Assembly (NCBI GenBank): GCA_947483555.1
Contig: CANKMW010000087.1
Span: forward strand, 1 to 42,058
DNA from: Myxococcales bacterium
GTDB taxonomy: Bacteria > Myxococcota_A > Polyangia > Haliangiales > Haliangiaceae
Reading direction: 5' to 3'
DNA length: 42,058 nucleotides
The notes beneath the pieces are model-generated. The model saw only the letters and a list, made by a program, of their open reading frames with translations. It had not been told where the DNA came from and searched no databases. This document shows positions 9,489 through 21,632 of this stretch, in pieces. The position numbers were made by a program, and so were the translations under genes. Numbering within the stretch: the first letter of the stretch is position 1; the number at the start of each line of letters is the position of its first letter.

Positions 9489-10637
9489 GTGACTCCCATC
9501 GTCATCAGCGGAAGCGGGCTCCATGTCCCACCCGACGTCATCAGCAACGACGAGCTGGTGGTCGCGTTCAACCGCTACGTCGAGACCTACAACGACACGC
9601 ACGCGCGGGCGATCGCCGCGGGTGAGCGCACGGCGCTGCTGCCGTCCTCGTCCGAGTTCATCCTCAAGGCATCGGGCATCCAGAATCGCCATGTCGTCGA
9701 CAAGGCCGGCGTGCTCGATCCGACCCGGATGCGGCCGCACATCCCGGAGCGTGGCAACGACCAGCTCTCGGTCCAGGCCGAGATGGCCGTCGCGGCGTGT
9801 CGTCAGGCATTGACCGCGGCGGACAAGACTCCGGCCGACATCGACGCGGTGATCGTCGCCTGCTCGAACCTGCAGCGGGCATATCCCGCCGTGGCGATCG
9901 AGGTGCAGGCGGCGCTCGGGATCCGGGGCTATGCGTTCGACATGAACGTCGCGTGTTCGTCGGCCACGTTCGGCATCGAGCAGGCCGCGAACGCGGTGCG
10001 CGCGGGAACGGCCAGCGCCGTGCTCGTGGTGAGCCCGGAGATCTGCTCGGCGCACCTGGACTTCCGAGACCGGGACTGCCACTTCATCTTCGGGGATGTG
10101 GCGTCGGCCGTGGTCGTGGAGCGCGCCGAGACGACGACCTCGAAGGTTCGCTTCGAGATCCTCGGCAGCCGGCTCGCGACCTTCTTCTCGAACAACATCC
10201 GCAACAACTTCGGCTTCCTCAACCAGTGCGACGAAGCCGGTGTCGGCAAGCGCGACAAGCTCTTCATGCAGGAAGGGCGCAAGGTCTTCAAGGACGTCTG
10301 CCCACTGGTCGCCGACCACATCCGCAGCCATCTGACGGCGGTGGGGCTGGCGCCGTCGTCCGTGCAGCGTTTCTGGTTGCATCAGGCCAACCTGGCCATG
10401 AACCAGCTGATCGTCCGTCGCTTGCTCGAGCGCGACGCGACCGCCTCCGAAGCCCCCGTCATCCTCGACAAGTACGCCAACACGAGCTCGGCCGGATCGA
10501 TCATCGCCTTCCACCAGCACAGCGACGATCTCGCGCCTGCTGCGGTGGGGGTCATCGCCTCGTTCGGCGCGGGATACTCGGTGGGTAGCGTGATCCTTCG
10601 CCGTCTCGGCGACTCGCCACCGGCAGCGGCAGCCTAG
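9489..10637 (+). CDS. Beta-ketoacyl-ACP synthase III-like protein, PA3286 (beta-ketodecanoyl-ACP synthase) type
   Basis: A 382-residue thiolase-fold condensing enzyme from the GTG at 9489. It follows Pseudomonas aeruginosa PA3286 closely from end to end, as I recall that protein, including the opening GSGLHVPPDVISNDELV, the block VACSNLQRAYPA and the C-terminal FGAGYSVGSVILRR. The catalytic triad is Cys156 (NVACSSATFG), His298 (WLHQAN) and Asn331 (ANTSSAGS). PA3286 condenses octanoyl-CoA with malonyl-ACP, feeding beta-oxidation products into fatty acid synthesis. The gene lies inside an inserted segment and appears less GC-extreme than its neighbours, which fits horizontal gain. A TATGTT box 8 bases before the GTG may be its -10 element. 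The stop overlaps the stop of the convergent YaiI-like pseudogene. Confidence 0.92.
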   Translation: MTPIVISGSGLHVPPDVISNDELVVAFNRYVETYNDTHARAIAAGERTALLPSSSEFILKASGIQNRHVVDKAGVLDPTRMRPHIPERGNDQLSVQAEMAVAACRQALTAADKTPADIDAVIVACSNLQRAYPAVAIEVQAALGIRGYAFDMNVACSSATFGIEQAANAVRAGTASAVLVVSPEICSAHLDFRDRDCHFIFGDVASAVVVERAETTTSKVRFEILGSRLATFFSNNIRNNFGFLNQCDEAGVGKRDKLFMQEGRKVFKDVCPLVADHIRSHLTAVGLAPSSVQRFWLHQANLAMNQLIVRRLLERDATASEAPVILDKYANTSSAGSIIAFHQHSDDLAPAAVGVIASFGAGYSVGSVILRRLGDSPPAAAA

Positions 10638-11056
10638 CGGGTTGCGGCGCGCAACGCGCGCGTGAGGATGGTGTCGAGCCGGGCGGCGAACCTGTGCTTG
10701 GCCTTGGCGTTGAACGGGGGTGGCCCCTGCGTCGGCACGCCGCCTTCACGGAGGCTCGCCATGAGGTCGCGGACGGAGAGCCGATCACCGACATTGGCCT
10801 CGGAGTTTCGTCGCCGCGCGGATCGATCACTTTCAGGCCCTTCGCGACGAGGATCGCGGCGAGCGGGATATCGGCGGTCACGCACAGATCCGCGACCGCG
10901 CTCTGCTCGGCGATGTACGCGTCCGCCACATCCGCGCCTTGCGTGACCCGCACGAACGACACCAGCGGGGTGTGTCCGACGTGAACGTTCTTGTTCGCCA
11001 CGAAGACGAGCTCGACCTTCAGCCGCTGCGAGGCCCGCAGCAGGATCTCCTTGATC
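10634..11056 (-). pseudogene. YaiI/YqxD (DUF188) family protein, truncated and frameshifted
   Basis: Reading leftward from 11056, the translation gives IKEILLRASQRLKVELVFVANKN and then DVADAYI..., CVTADIPLAA and VIDPRGDE, the core of the DUF188 family (E. coli YaiI). After RGDE at about 10812 the frame shifts by one, and the rest continues in another frame as DRLSVRDLMASLREGG to the end. The first dozen or so residues, including the expected start and the WVDADACP block, are missing. The break falls exactly where the 62-bp repeat begins at 11057. The gene is therefore dead twice over: a 5' truncation at the insertion border and an internal frameshift (unless the latter is a sequencing error). 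Confidence 0.85.
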
Positions 11057-11118
11057 TACACGCTCGACGATCCATCGTGACGGCGCGAGCCGCCGCCGCG
11101 TACCTACGCGAACTGATC
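11057..11118 (+). repeat. 62-bp direct repeat, right copy
   Basis: Right partner of 9362-9423. Its left border coincides with the point where the YaiI-like pseudogene loses its N-terminus, and on its right lies the 3' end of the methyltransferase gene. It therefore marks the right edge of the inserted segment. Confidence 0.9.
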
Positions 11119-11123
11119 CGAGG

Positions 11124-11975
11124 TCAGGGCGCCTGCGACTCGGTGGTCCTGAGCGAGGCCCGCAGGGCCGCGTCGAAGGACGCACGCCGCGCCACCAGCA
11201 CCACCCCATCGTCGCGCAGCGCCCCGCCGCCCGCCGCCAGCTTCGCCGCGACCAGCGGCTCCGTCGCCGCCCGCATCCGCTCGATCGCCGGATGGCCGGC
11301 GAAGTGCAACCGCGCCAGCGTGTCGGCGAGCGCGGTCGCGCCGCCGGCGGCCGCGACGATGCGCGTCGGCACCACCGTCAGCTCGACCGAGAACCCGGCC
11401 GCCTCGAGCGCCGCCGCGGCCCGCGCCAGCAGCCAGCCGTGGTGCGCGCGCGGCAAGCCGGCCACCGCCGCCTCGGCGTTGTAGACGTCGACCAGATCGT
11501 TGTCGGGCGCGGCCTGCACGATCACGACCCGCGCCCGCGCGATCCGGATCAGCTCACCGACCGCGGCGTCGGGGTCGTCGGTGTACTGAAGCACCCAGGT
11601 CGCCAGCGCGGCCTCGACCGCGCCGTCCGCGAGGGGCACGCGCTCGGCTCGCCCGGCGGCGCTGCGGATCCGCGCGTCGTCGTCCGGCAACTCCGCCCGC
11701 TGCGCCGCGCTCGGTTCGACGACGATCACCGGCGCCACCCGCGCCGCCAGCGCGCGGGTGAGCAGCCCGGTGCCGCCGCCGACATCGGCGATCGAGCTCA
11801 CGCCCGCGAGCGCCGCGACCAGCGCCTCGATCTCCTCGCCGGCATCGATCAGACCTGCCAGCTCGCGCCACGCCAGCGGATCGAGCCGCTCGGGACCCCA
11901 GTAGCGGGCCGGCCAGCCCTCGACCGGGCCGCACAGCGGATGGAGCGCGGACGGCGACGGCGGCGGGTGCATCAC
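11124..11975 (-). CDS. SAM-dependent class I methyltransferase
   Basis: A 283-residue protein from a GTG at 11975, with an ATG as the next codon. Residues about 60-160 form a Rossmann-type methyltransferase domain: motif I is IADVGGGTGLLTRAL, the acidic end of strand 2 is VVEPS, and motif IV/post-I is LATWVLQYTDDP. The family (Methyltransf_11-like) methylates small molecules or lipids; the substrate cannot be told. The C-terminal third is Ala-rich and probably helical. The gene is intact although a 25-bp piece of it (11877-11901) is also found at 9418, showing that it took part in the rearrangement around the ketosynthase. Confidence 0.82.
   Translation of the reverse strand: MMHPPPSPSALHPLCGPVEGWPARYWGPERLDPLAWRELAGLIDAGEEIEALVAALAGVSSIADVGGGTGLLTRALAARVAPVIVVEPSAAQRAELPDDDARIRSAAGRAERVPLADGAVEAALATWVLQYTDDPDAAVGELIRIARARVVIVQAAPDNDLVDVYNAEAAVAGLPRAHHGWLLARAAAALEAAGFSVELTVVPTRIVAAAGGATALADTLARLHFAGHPAIERMRAATEPLVAAKLAAGGGALRDDGVVLVARRASFDAALRASLRTTESQAP
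11877..11901 (+). repeat. Source of the 25-bp junction fragment
   Basis: Identical to 9418-9442; here it encodes part of the methyltransferase (WGPERLDP on the minus strand) and is clearly in its native place. Confidence 0.88.
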
Positions 11976-12031
11976 GCGAGGTGCATCGTCGCCTGGTCCG
12001 GCTCGCTACGCGATCGAGGACGCCGGCCGAC

Positions 12032-12577
12032 TCACCGGCACACGCACATCGCGCCCGCCGCGCCGCTGGCCGCGAACCCCGTCGGGCAGGTGCCCGTGGT
12101 GCTGCATCGAATGACGCAGCCGAGATCGATGCCGGTGTACGCCTTGTTCGGCTGCAACGTCGCATCCATGGGCACGTAGGCGAGGATCACCCCGCAGGCC
12201 GGGGTCCCGATCGTGCCGCTGTAGGCCGCCGAGCATGCCGTGGCGCTCGGCGCCGGCGTGGTCGTCGTGATCTGACCTTGAGCGTTCGTGGTGGCCGAGC
12301 CGCCCATGAGACACAGCGGCGTACAGTACGTCGCGGTTCCGCCCTGCAAGCCGACGCATTCGGGCGCCGTGGTCGGACAGTCGGCGCCGGCCATCGCCAG
12401 GACACAGGTCTGGCCGAGTCCGGTCAGGCCCGGAGGGGCATCCGTGCCGGCGTCGAGCGCGGTCGCGTCGATGGCAGCCGCGTCGATGGTGCCGCCGCCG
12501 CCGCCATCGTCGCCGCCGCAGGCGACGAAACCAGAGGAGAACACGAGCGCAGTGAGCAGTGTGGAACGGAACTTCAT
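12032..12577 (-). CDS. Cys-rich lipoprotein, function unknown
   Basis: A 181-residue product from the ATG at 12577, preceded at good distance by AGGAGG, one of the few strong Shine-Dalgarno sites in the window. The signal peptide ends in a lipobox (GFVAC, Cys20) followed by GGDDGGGGG, a flexible linker typical of myxobacterial surface lipoproteins. The mature domain has about ten cysteines in pairs (CVLAMAGADC, CTPLC, CVIRC, MCVCR), presumably disulfide-bonded. No family recognised. Separated by 218 bases from the divergent deformylase gene; that gap holds only a candidate promoter. Confidence 0.75.
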   Translation of the reverse strand: MKFRSTLLTALVFSSGFVACGGDDGGGGGTIDAAAIDATALDAGTDAPPGLTGLGQTCVLAMAGADCPTTAPECVGLQGGTATYCTPLCLMGGSATTNAQGQITTTTPAPSATACSAAYSGTIGTPACGVILAYVPMDATLQPNKAYTGIDLGCVIRCSTTGTCPTGFAASGAAGAMCVCR

Positions 12578-12762
12578 CGGAGACCTCCTGTCAGGCCGGC
12601 ACAGTGCACGAAGCATCATCGAGGACGGAAGTTTCGATGGCGATCCGGCAGCTAACACAGGCTGGCCCGGTGCGGCGCCGACGAAGCTGCTGACTGTCGG
12701 ACATGTGGGCAACCGTGACGGGCACCGCCACCGCGCCGGCGATCGATCAATCCTGATCGACC

Positions 12763-12789
12763 TTGATCACCCGCCGGCGGCGCTATGCT
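12763..12789 (+). promoter_or_regulatory. Candidate promoter of the deformylase gene, leaderless
   Basis: TTGATC (12763-12768) and TATGCT (12784-12789) are separated by 15 bases, a slightly short spacer. The -10 box ends 6 bases before the ATG at 12796, so transcription would begin at the start codon. No Shine-Dalgarno site is present. Confidence 0.45.
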
Positions 12790-12795
12790 GCCGGC

Positions 12796-13371
12796 ATGGC
12801 CCTCCGCAAGATCGCCCAGATCGGGCACCCGGTGCTGCGCCAGCGAGCACGCGAGTTGACCCGCGACGAGCTGGCGGCGCCGGCGATGCAGCGGTTCATC
12901 GACGACCTGGTCGAGACCATGCGCGACGCCAACGGGGCCGGGCTGGCGGCGATCCAGATCTACGAGACGGTGCGCATCTGCGCCATCGAGGTCCGCGACA
13001 ACCCGCGCTATCCGTACAAGCCGAACATCCCGCTCACCATCCTGGTCAATCCGGTGCTGACCGCGGTCGGCAACGACACGTTCGACAACAACGAGGGCTG
13101 CCTGTCGGTGCCCAACCTGCGCGGCATGGTGCCGCGCCACGTCCACCTCCACGTCACGGCCTGGGACCGCGACGGCAACCCGATCGACGAGGTCGTCCAC
13201 GGGCTCAAGGCCGGGACCTACCAGCACGAGGTCGACCACCTCGACGGCACCATCTTCGTCGACCGGGTCTCCGACCCGCGGACGTTCAGCACCTGGGCCG
13301 AGTTCGATCGCTTCCACCGCGACGCGTTTGTCGAACAGGCGACCGCCCTGGTGGCCCGGGTCGGCAGCTAG
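12796..13371 (+). CDS. def: Peptide deformylase
   Basis: A 191-residue metallo-enzyme that removes the formyl group from the N-terminal Met of new proteins. All three signature motifs are present: GAGLAAIQ (motif 1), EGCLS with the metal-binding Cys (motif 2), and QHEVDHLDG (motif 3, HExxH with two metal His and the catalytic Glu). Length matches the usual 165-200. The ATG at 12796 is preferred over an upstream GTG because it gives the standard N-terminus (ALRKIAQIGHPVLR). The position after a candidate leaderless promoter supports this start. Confidence 0.97.
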   Translation: MALRKIAQIGHPVLRQRARELTRDELAAPAMQRFIDDLVETMRDANGAGLAAIQIYETVRICAIEVRDNPRYPYKPNIPLTILVNPVLTAVGNDTFDNNEGCLSVPNLRGMVPRHVHLHVTAWDRDGNPIDEVVHGLKAGTYQHEVDHLDGTIFVDRVSDPRTFSTWAEFDRFHRDAFVEQATALVARVGS

Positions 13372-13377
13372 CTGGGC

Positions 13378-13383
13378 TAGGAT
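13378..13383 (+). promoter_or_regulatory. Candidate -10 box, leaderless start
   Basis: TAGGAT ends 6 bases before the ATG of the GNAT gene, the same spacing as at the deformylase gene. It overlaps the short gap after the deformylase stop, so co-transcription with that gene is an alternative. Confidence 0.35.
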
Positions 13384-13389
13384 GCGCGC

Positions 13390-14169
13390 ATGGGCCTCCC
13401 CAAGCGTCGCGCAGCGAAGCAGGCCGCGACCCGTCCCCGCAAGACCGCGGCCGGCAAGCAGCGCGACGTCGCCGCCAAGCAGCGCGACGGCACCGGCAAG
13501 AAGCGCGCGCGCGGCGCCGCCAAGAAGCGCGACGGCGCCGGCAAGAAGCGCTCGCGCGTCGCCGCGCCGACCATCGCGGTGCGGCGCATCCACCGCCGCG
13601 ACCTCAACCGGGTGTGGGAGTTTCTCAAGCTCTCGTTTGCGCAGGTCAACCTCGAGACCGTCGAGTACCAGCGGCCACGCTCGAAGAAGCGCTTCATGCA
13701 GACCTACGACGAAGAAGGCATCGACCAGCTGGTGTTCGAAGTTGGCGGCGAGATCGTCGCCTACGCCGAGTGCGCGCACGAGGTCGTCGGCAGCGACAAC
13801 TGGATCAACGAGGACTACTTCGAGCGTCGCAAGATGCGGCCCCTGTTCGTCGAGGAGCTGGCGGTGCATCCGCGCTGGAACGGGCGCGGCGTCGGCTCGT
13901 TCGTGATGCAGCAGCTCACCCACCTGGCCAAGGTGCGGGGCATGTCGCACCTGGTGCTCGAGGTCGCCGAGAACAACGAGCACGCGCTGCAGTGGTATCG
14001 CAAGCGCGGCTTCCGCAAGCTCGACTCGGCGATCTTCCTGTCGGTCGGCGTCGACAACGAGCCGGAGCTGCTGCCGCCGCAGCGGGTGACGGCGCCGGCG
14101 CCGGCGCCTCCCGATGACATTCCGCCCGACGACCCACCCGACGAGACCAGCGGCTCGTCCGAGGGCTAG
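13390..14169 (+). CDS. GNAT acetyltransferase with histone H1-like N-terminal tail
   Basis: A 259-residue protein. Residues 1-56 are almost only Lys, Arg, Ala, Gly and Gln with a repeated KKRxxGAxKK/KQRDGTGKKR pattern, like bacterial histone H1-type DNA-binding tails. Residues about 58-220 form a GNAT domain: strand block IAVRRIHRRDL, VEELAVHPRWNGRGVGSFVMQQL (the acetyl-CoA Arg/Gln-x-x-Gly-x-Gly/Ala loop is GRGVGS), and ALQWYRKRGFRK. The tail (230-259) is Pro- and Asp-rich. The fusion suggests that acetylation takes place on or near DNA or RNA, or that the tail itself is a substrate. The stop overlaps that of the convergent hydrolase gene. Confidence 0.85.
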   Translation: MGLPKRRAAKQAATRPRKTAAGKQRDVAAKQRDGTGKKRARGAAKKRDGAGKKRSRVAAPTIAVRRIHRRDLNRVWEFLKLSFAQVNLETVEYQRPRSKKRFMQTYDEEGIDQLVFEVGGEIVAYAECAHEVVGSDNWINEDYFERRKMRPLFVEELAVHPRWNGRGVGSFVMQQLTHLAKVRGMSHLVLEVAENNEHALQWYRKRGFRKLDSAIFLSVGVDNEPELLPPQRVTAPAPAPPDDIPPDDPPDETSGSSEG

Positions 14170-15017
14170 CGACCGCGCACCACCGGCGGCAGGTGGGTGG
14201 CCAGCAGCTCGATGACCGCGGCCGGCGCATCGATGTGCAGCCAGTGACCGGCGTCGACGACGTGGGTGTGAACCCGGGCGCTCGCCGGTAGCGCCGCCAG
14301 CCGCTCGCGATCGGCGGCCGAGACCGTGGTCGAGCGACCGCCGACCACCATGCGGACCTCGCCGGGCAGCGCCGGATCCTCGACGGCGGTCCACAGCTCG
14401 ATGGCGTAGTAGTCGTGCAGCAGCGAGCGCACGGCGTCGAGATCGAGCGCCAGGCGCAAGCCGCCACCGACGTCGTCGCCGACCGGCCCGAGGTTCATCG
14501 CCACCCACTGCGCCAGCGCCAGCCCATGGCCGCGCTCGACCATGGCGGCGACGAAGTCGTCGCGACGCGGCCAGGGTCCATCGAGCGCGCGCATGGACTC
14601 CCAGACCGCGCGCACCGAGTTGTCGCCGGCGTCCCACTCGGCCCGGCGCGCGCTCGGCGTCGAGTCGAGCACCCAGGTCTGCGCCAGTGCCAGCCGCCGG
14701 CGCAGCGCCAGCACCACCTTGCCGCCGAAGCTGTGACCGAGCGCCACGGTGATCGGACGACCGCCGCCGGCCAGCTGATCGGCGAGCGCCGCCAGATCGT
14801 CCGCGCAGGCCGCGACGGTGTGCGGCGGATCACCGGGATCGGAGCGACCGTGGTGGCGCAGGTCGACCAGCGCGACGCCCCACTCCGGGCGCCGGGCCAC
14901 GACCTGGCGCGCGATCGCGCGCCAGTTGCCGCCGCTGCCGTAGATGCCATGGGTCCACACCGCCCAGGCCCGGGGCGCGGCACCAGCGACGAGATCGTGG
15001 TGGAGCCGGGCTGGCAT
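14166..15017 (-). CDS. Alpha/beta hydrolase
   Basis: A 283-residue cytoplasmic hydrolase from the ATG at 15017. The fold motifs are in order: oxyanion region THGIYGSGGNW, strand block VALVDLRHHGRS, nucleophile elbow GHSFGG (catalytic Ser), and the late His in DAGHWLHID. It resembles the YbfF/abhydrolase domain 11 esterase group (DLRNHG-like motif after strand 4). The substrate is unknown, most likely a short acyl ester or thioester. It converges with the GNAT gene, with overlapping stop codons, and is 35 bases downstream of the lipoprotein gene at 15053-15541, with which it may be co-transcribed. Confidence 0.85.
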   Translation of the reverse strand: MPARLHHDLVAGAAPRAWAVWTHGIYGSGGNWRAIARQVVARRPEWGVALVDLRHHGRSDPGDPPHTVAACADDLAALADQLAGGGRPITVALGHSFGGKVVLALRRRLALAQTWVLDSTPSARRAEWDAGDNSVRAVWESMRALDGPWPRRDDFVAAMVERGHGLALAQWVAMNLGPVGDDVGGGLRLALDLDAVRSLLHDYYAIELWTAVEDPALPGEVRMVVGGRSTTVSAADRERLAALPASARVHTHVVDAGHWLHIDAPAAVIELLATHLPPVVRGR

Positions 15018-15052
15018 CGATGGCTGGACCCGCGGGCTCGAGCCGCGGGCGC

Positions 15053-15541
15053 TCAGAACGCCGGCGAGACCTGCTTGTGCTTCTCGACCAGATCGATCAG
15101 GTAGTTGGCGAGCGCGATGACGTCGTCGTCCTGGGTGCGCCGCGACACGTTCACGGTGCGGGCGTCGTGCTCCCCCTCGTCGGTCGGCTCGCGCAGCCGC
15201 ATGATCACGGTGCCATGTTCGGGGTCCGGCTTGCCCTTCTTGCGGCCGCCGATGTCGACCATGTCGATCAGCTCCCACACCCGGCGCCGCTCCTGGCCCG
15301 ACAGCTGGATCGATCCCAGCTCGCCGGTCTTGGCCTGCTCGACGAAGCCGACCCACAGCGCGTTGCCGCGGACCCGGAACGTCCATTCGGTGCCATCGGC
15401 CTTGGTGCTGACGAACTCGAACGAGCGACCGTTGACCTCACCGCGCGGATCCTCCACGGCCTGGTAGTCGGTGCCGGCGCAACCGGGTACGCTGGCGAGA
15501 ACCAACGCCACCATGAAGATCGCGGAACGCACGTCGATCAT
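15053..15541 (-). CDS. Lipoprotein of unknown function
   Basis: A 162-residue product if translation begins at the ATG at 15541, giving a signal peptide with lipobox SVPGC (Cys21). An internal ATG at 15514 would leave too short a signal. The mature part has a beta-rich middle (FEFVSTKADGTEWTFRVRGNALWVGF) and a helical C-terminus (DDVIALANYLIDLVEKHK). No family recognised. With this start, its 5' end overlaps the 5' end of the divergent LamG lipoprotein gene by 29 bases, which is unusual and means either that one start is wrong or that the two compete for the same initiation region. Confidence 0.65.
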   Translation of the reverse strand: MIDVRSAIFMVALVLASVPGCAGTDYQAVEDPRGEVNGRSFEFVSTKADGTEWTFRVRGNALWVGFVEQAKTGELGSIQLSGQERRRVWELIDMVDIGGRKKGKPDPEHGTVIMRLREPTDEGEHDARTVNVSRRTQDDDVIALANYLIDLVEKHKQVSPAF

Positions 15542-16319
15542 TCGAGCAGGTCTTGCCGCCGCCGTCAAAGCGACCGCGGCGGTCGGGTTGATCGCGTGCG
15601 GCTTCTCACCCTCGGGCGATGGCAGCGGCGGCGACGGTGGTGGCGCCGACGGGTCGGGGGCAACCGACGGCGGCGACGGCGACGCCGGCCCCGAGCGCCC
15701 GTTCTGCGACCGCGACGAGCCGCTGTTGCGCCTGTGCGTCACGTTCCAGGACGGTGGCGTGATCGACAGCAGCGCCTCGGGCGTACCGTTCACGGTCGAA
15801 GACCTCGGTTTCGGGCCCGGGATCGTCGACGACGCCGTGCAGCTGACCCCTACCAGCGTGATCCACGGCGACGAGCACCTCGGGCTCGACCTGACCACCG
15901 CGCTGACGATGGAGGCGTTCGTGAACGTCGCCAGCTCGCCGTCACCGGCACCGCGCGCCGGCATCATCGACAACAACAACCAGTACGGCATGTGGGTGAG
16001 CGCCAACATGCGGCCGTACTGCACGGTCGGCAGCACGACCGTCAGCGGCCCGACGATCGCCGACGGCACGTGGACCCATGTCGCCTGCGTGTTCGACAAC
16101 CTGACCTACCGCATCTTCGTCGACGGTGCCCTGTTCGGCACCGTCAACCGCCAGGTCCCGGCGCCGATCACCGGCGTCGACGGCACCAACCTGGGCCAAG
16201 ACTGCACCGCGGGCGGTTCCGGCGATCCGCTCACCGGCCGGCTCGACGAGGTCCGGATCTGGGCCAGCGCGCGCAGCGCCGAACAGATCGCCGCCGCCGC
16301 CGCGCGCCGGGGCGGATGA
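15513..16319 (+). CDS. Lipoprotein with LamG/concanavalin-like domain
   Basis: A 268-residue product from the ATG at 15513 (a GTG at 15471 is in frame but would displace the signal peptide). Lipobox is GLIAC (Cys22), followed by a Gly/Asp/Ser linker to residue about 65. Residues about 70-260 are a LamG-type lectin-like domain (Laminin_G_3): LTMEAFVNV, ADGTWTHVACVFDN, YRIFVDGALFGTVN, LTGRLDEVRIWASARS. Such domains bind carbohydrate or protein ligands at the cell surface. The adjacent MMACHC-like gene follows after 16 bases on the same strand. Confidence 0.82.
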   Translation: MKIAERTSIIRAGLAAAVKATAAVGLIACGFSPSGDGSGGDGGGADGSGATDGGDGDAGPERPFCDRDEPLLRLCVTFQDGGVIDSSASGVPFTVEDLGFGPGIVDDAVQLTPTSVIHGDEHLGLDLTTALTMEAFVNVASSPSPAPRAGIIDNNNQYGMWVSANMRPYCTVGSTTVSGPTIADGTWTHVACVFDNLTYRIFVDGALFGTVNRQVPAPITGVDGTNLGQDCTAGGSGDPLTGRLDEVRIWASARSAEQIAAAAARRGG

Positions 16320-16335
16320 ACCCGGGCTGCCGGCG

Positions 16336-17043
16336 ATGAGCGAGCCGCGCGAATCGGCGACGATCGTGACGGCGATCGTGACCGCCATCGCCAGCCGCTG
16401 CGCCGCCGGCGGGATCGACCTGCACGCGACCTGCGCCGCCGCCGACTACGACGCCGCCGTGCCACCGGCGTTCCGGCTGCCCGACCTGGGGCGGCCGCGG
16501 GCCCTGGTCATCGTGCTCGGCAACACGCGCGCCTTGTGGCCGCACGTCCGCGTCGCGGCGTCGACCGACCGCAACCCCGTCGACGAGCACGTCGCGCGGG
16601 TGGTGACCGCCGCGGTCGACGCCGCGCTCCAGACCTCCACCCGCCGCGAGATCCGGTTCTCACCCGAGCCGCCGCCGCGCCGGGTCGCGATGCAGCGGCT
16701 GGCGCACGTCGCCGGCCTGGCCTGGCTGGCGCCCAGCCACGTGTGCGTGCACCCGACGTTCGGGCCGTGGATCGCCCTGCGCGCCGCGGTCATCGTCGAT
16801 GTCGACGCGCCACCCGCGCGCCCGCCGTTGCCGCCGCCGTGCGACTGCGCCACCGGGTGCCAGCCGGCGCTCGATCGCGCCCTCGCCGCCGGACCGCCGC
16901 GCGACGCCACCGAGCTGCGCGAGCGCTGGCGCCTGTGGCTCGCGGTCCGCGATGCGTGCCCGGTCGGTCGCGAGCACCGCTACAGCGACGATCAGATCCG
17001 CTACCACTACACCGGAGATCGGTCGCCGCTCGGCCAGGATTGA
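16336..17043 (+). CDS. MMACHC (CblC)-like cobalamin-processing protein
   Basis: A 235-residue protein that follows the human cobalamin chaperone MMACHC along its core. Matching blocks are VPPAFRLPDLG (human LPPAFHLP), NPVDEHVARV (DPVDQCVAYHL), AHVAGLAWL (AHVAGAAYY), VCVHPTFGPWIALRAAVIVD ([20 protein letters not shown]), and HRYSDDQIRYHYTGD (ERYSEEQKAYFSTP). The His in HPxFGxW is the position linked to cobalamin binding in MMACHC. The human protein removes the upper ligand of cobalamin using reduced flavin or glutathione. An added Cys pair (CDCATGC, about residues 170-176) has no human counterpart. QueG-type epoxyqueuosine reductases also bind cobalamin but lack these motifs and would carry FeS cysteines. 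The stop lies within the candidate promoter of the Lhr gene. Confidence 0.85.
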   Translation: MSEPRESATIVTAIVTAIASRCAAGGIDLHATCAAADYDAAVPPAFRLPDLGRPRALVIVLGNTRALWPHVRVAASTDRNPVDEHVARVVTAAVDAALQTSTRREIRFSPEPPPRRVAMQRLAHVAGLAWLAPSHVCVHPTFGPWIALRAAVIVDVDAPPARPPLPPPCDCATGCQPALDRALAAGPPRDATELRERWRLWLAVRDACPVGREHRYSDDQIRYHYTGDRSPLGQD

Positions 17044-17069
17044 TCTCCGGCTGCCGGCCCGGGTACTGT
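17040..17069 (+). promoter_or_regulatory. Candidate promoter of the Lhr gene
   Basis: TTGATC (17040-17045), an 18-base spacer and TACTGT (17064-17069). The -10 box abuts the ATG at 17070 but lies 6 bases before an in-frame GTG at 17076, the same arrangement as at the deformylase gene. If real, the GTG is the true, leaderless start. Confidence 0.4.
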
Positions 17070-21628
<4,559 letters not shown>

Positions 21629-21632
<4 letters not shown>

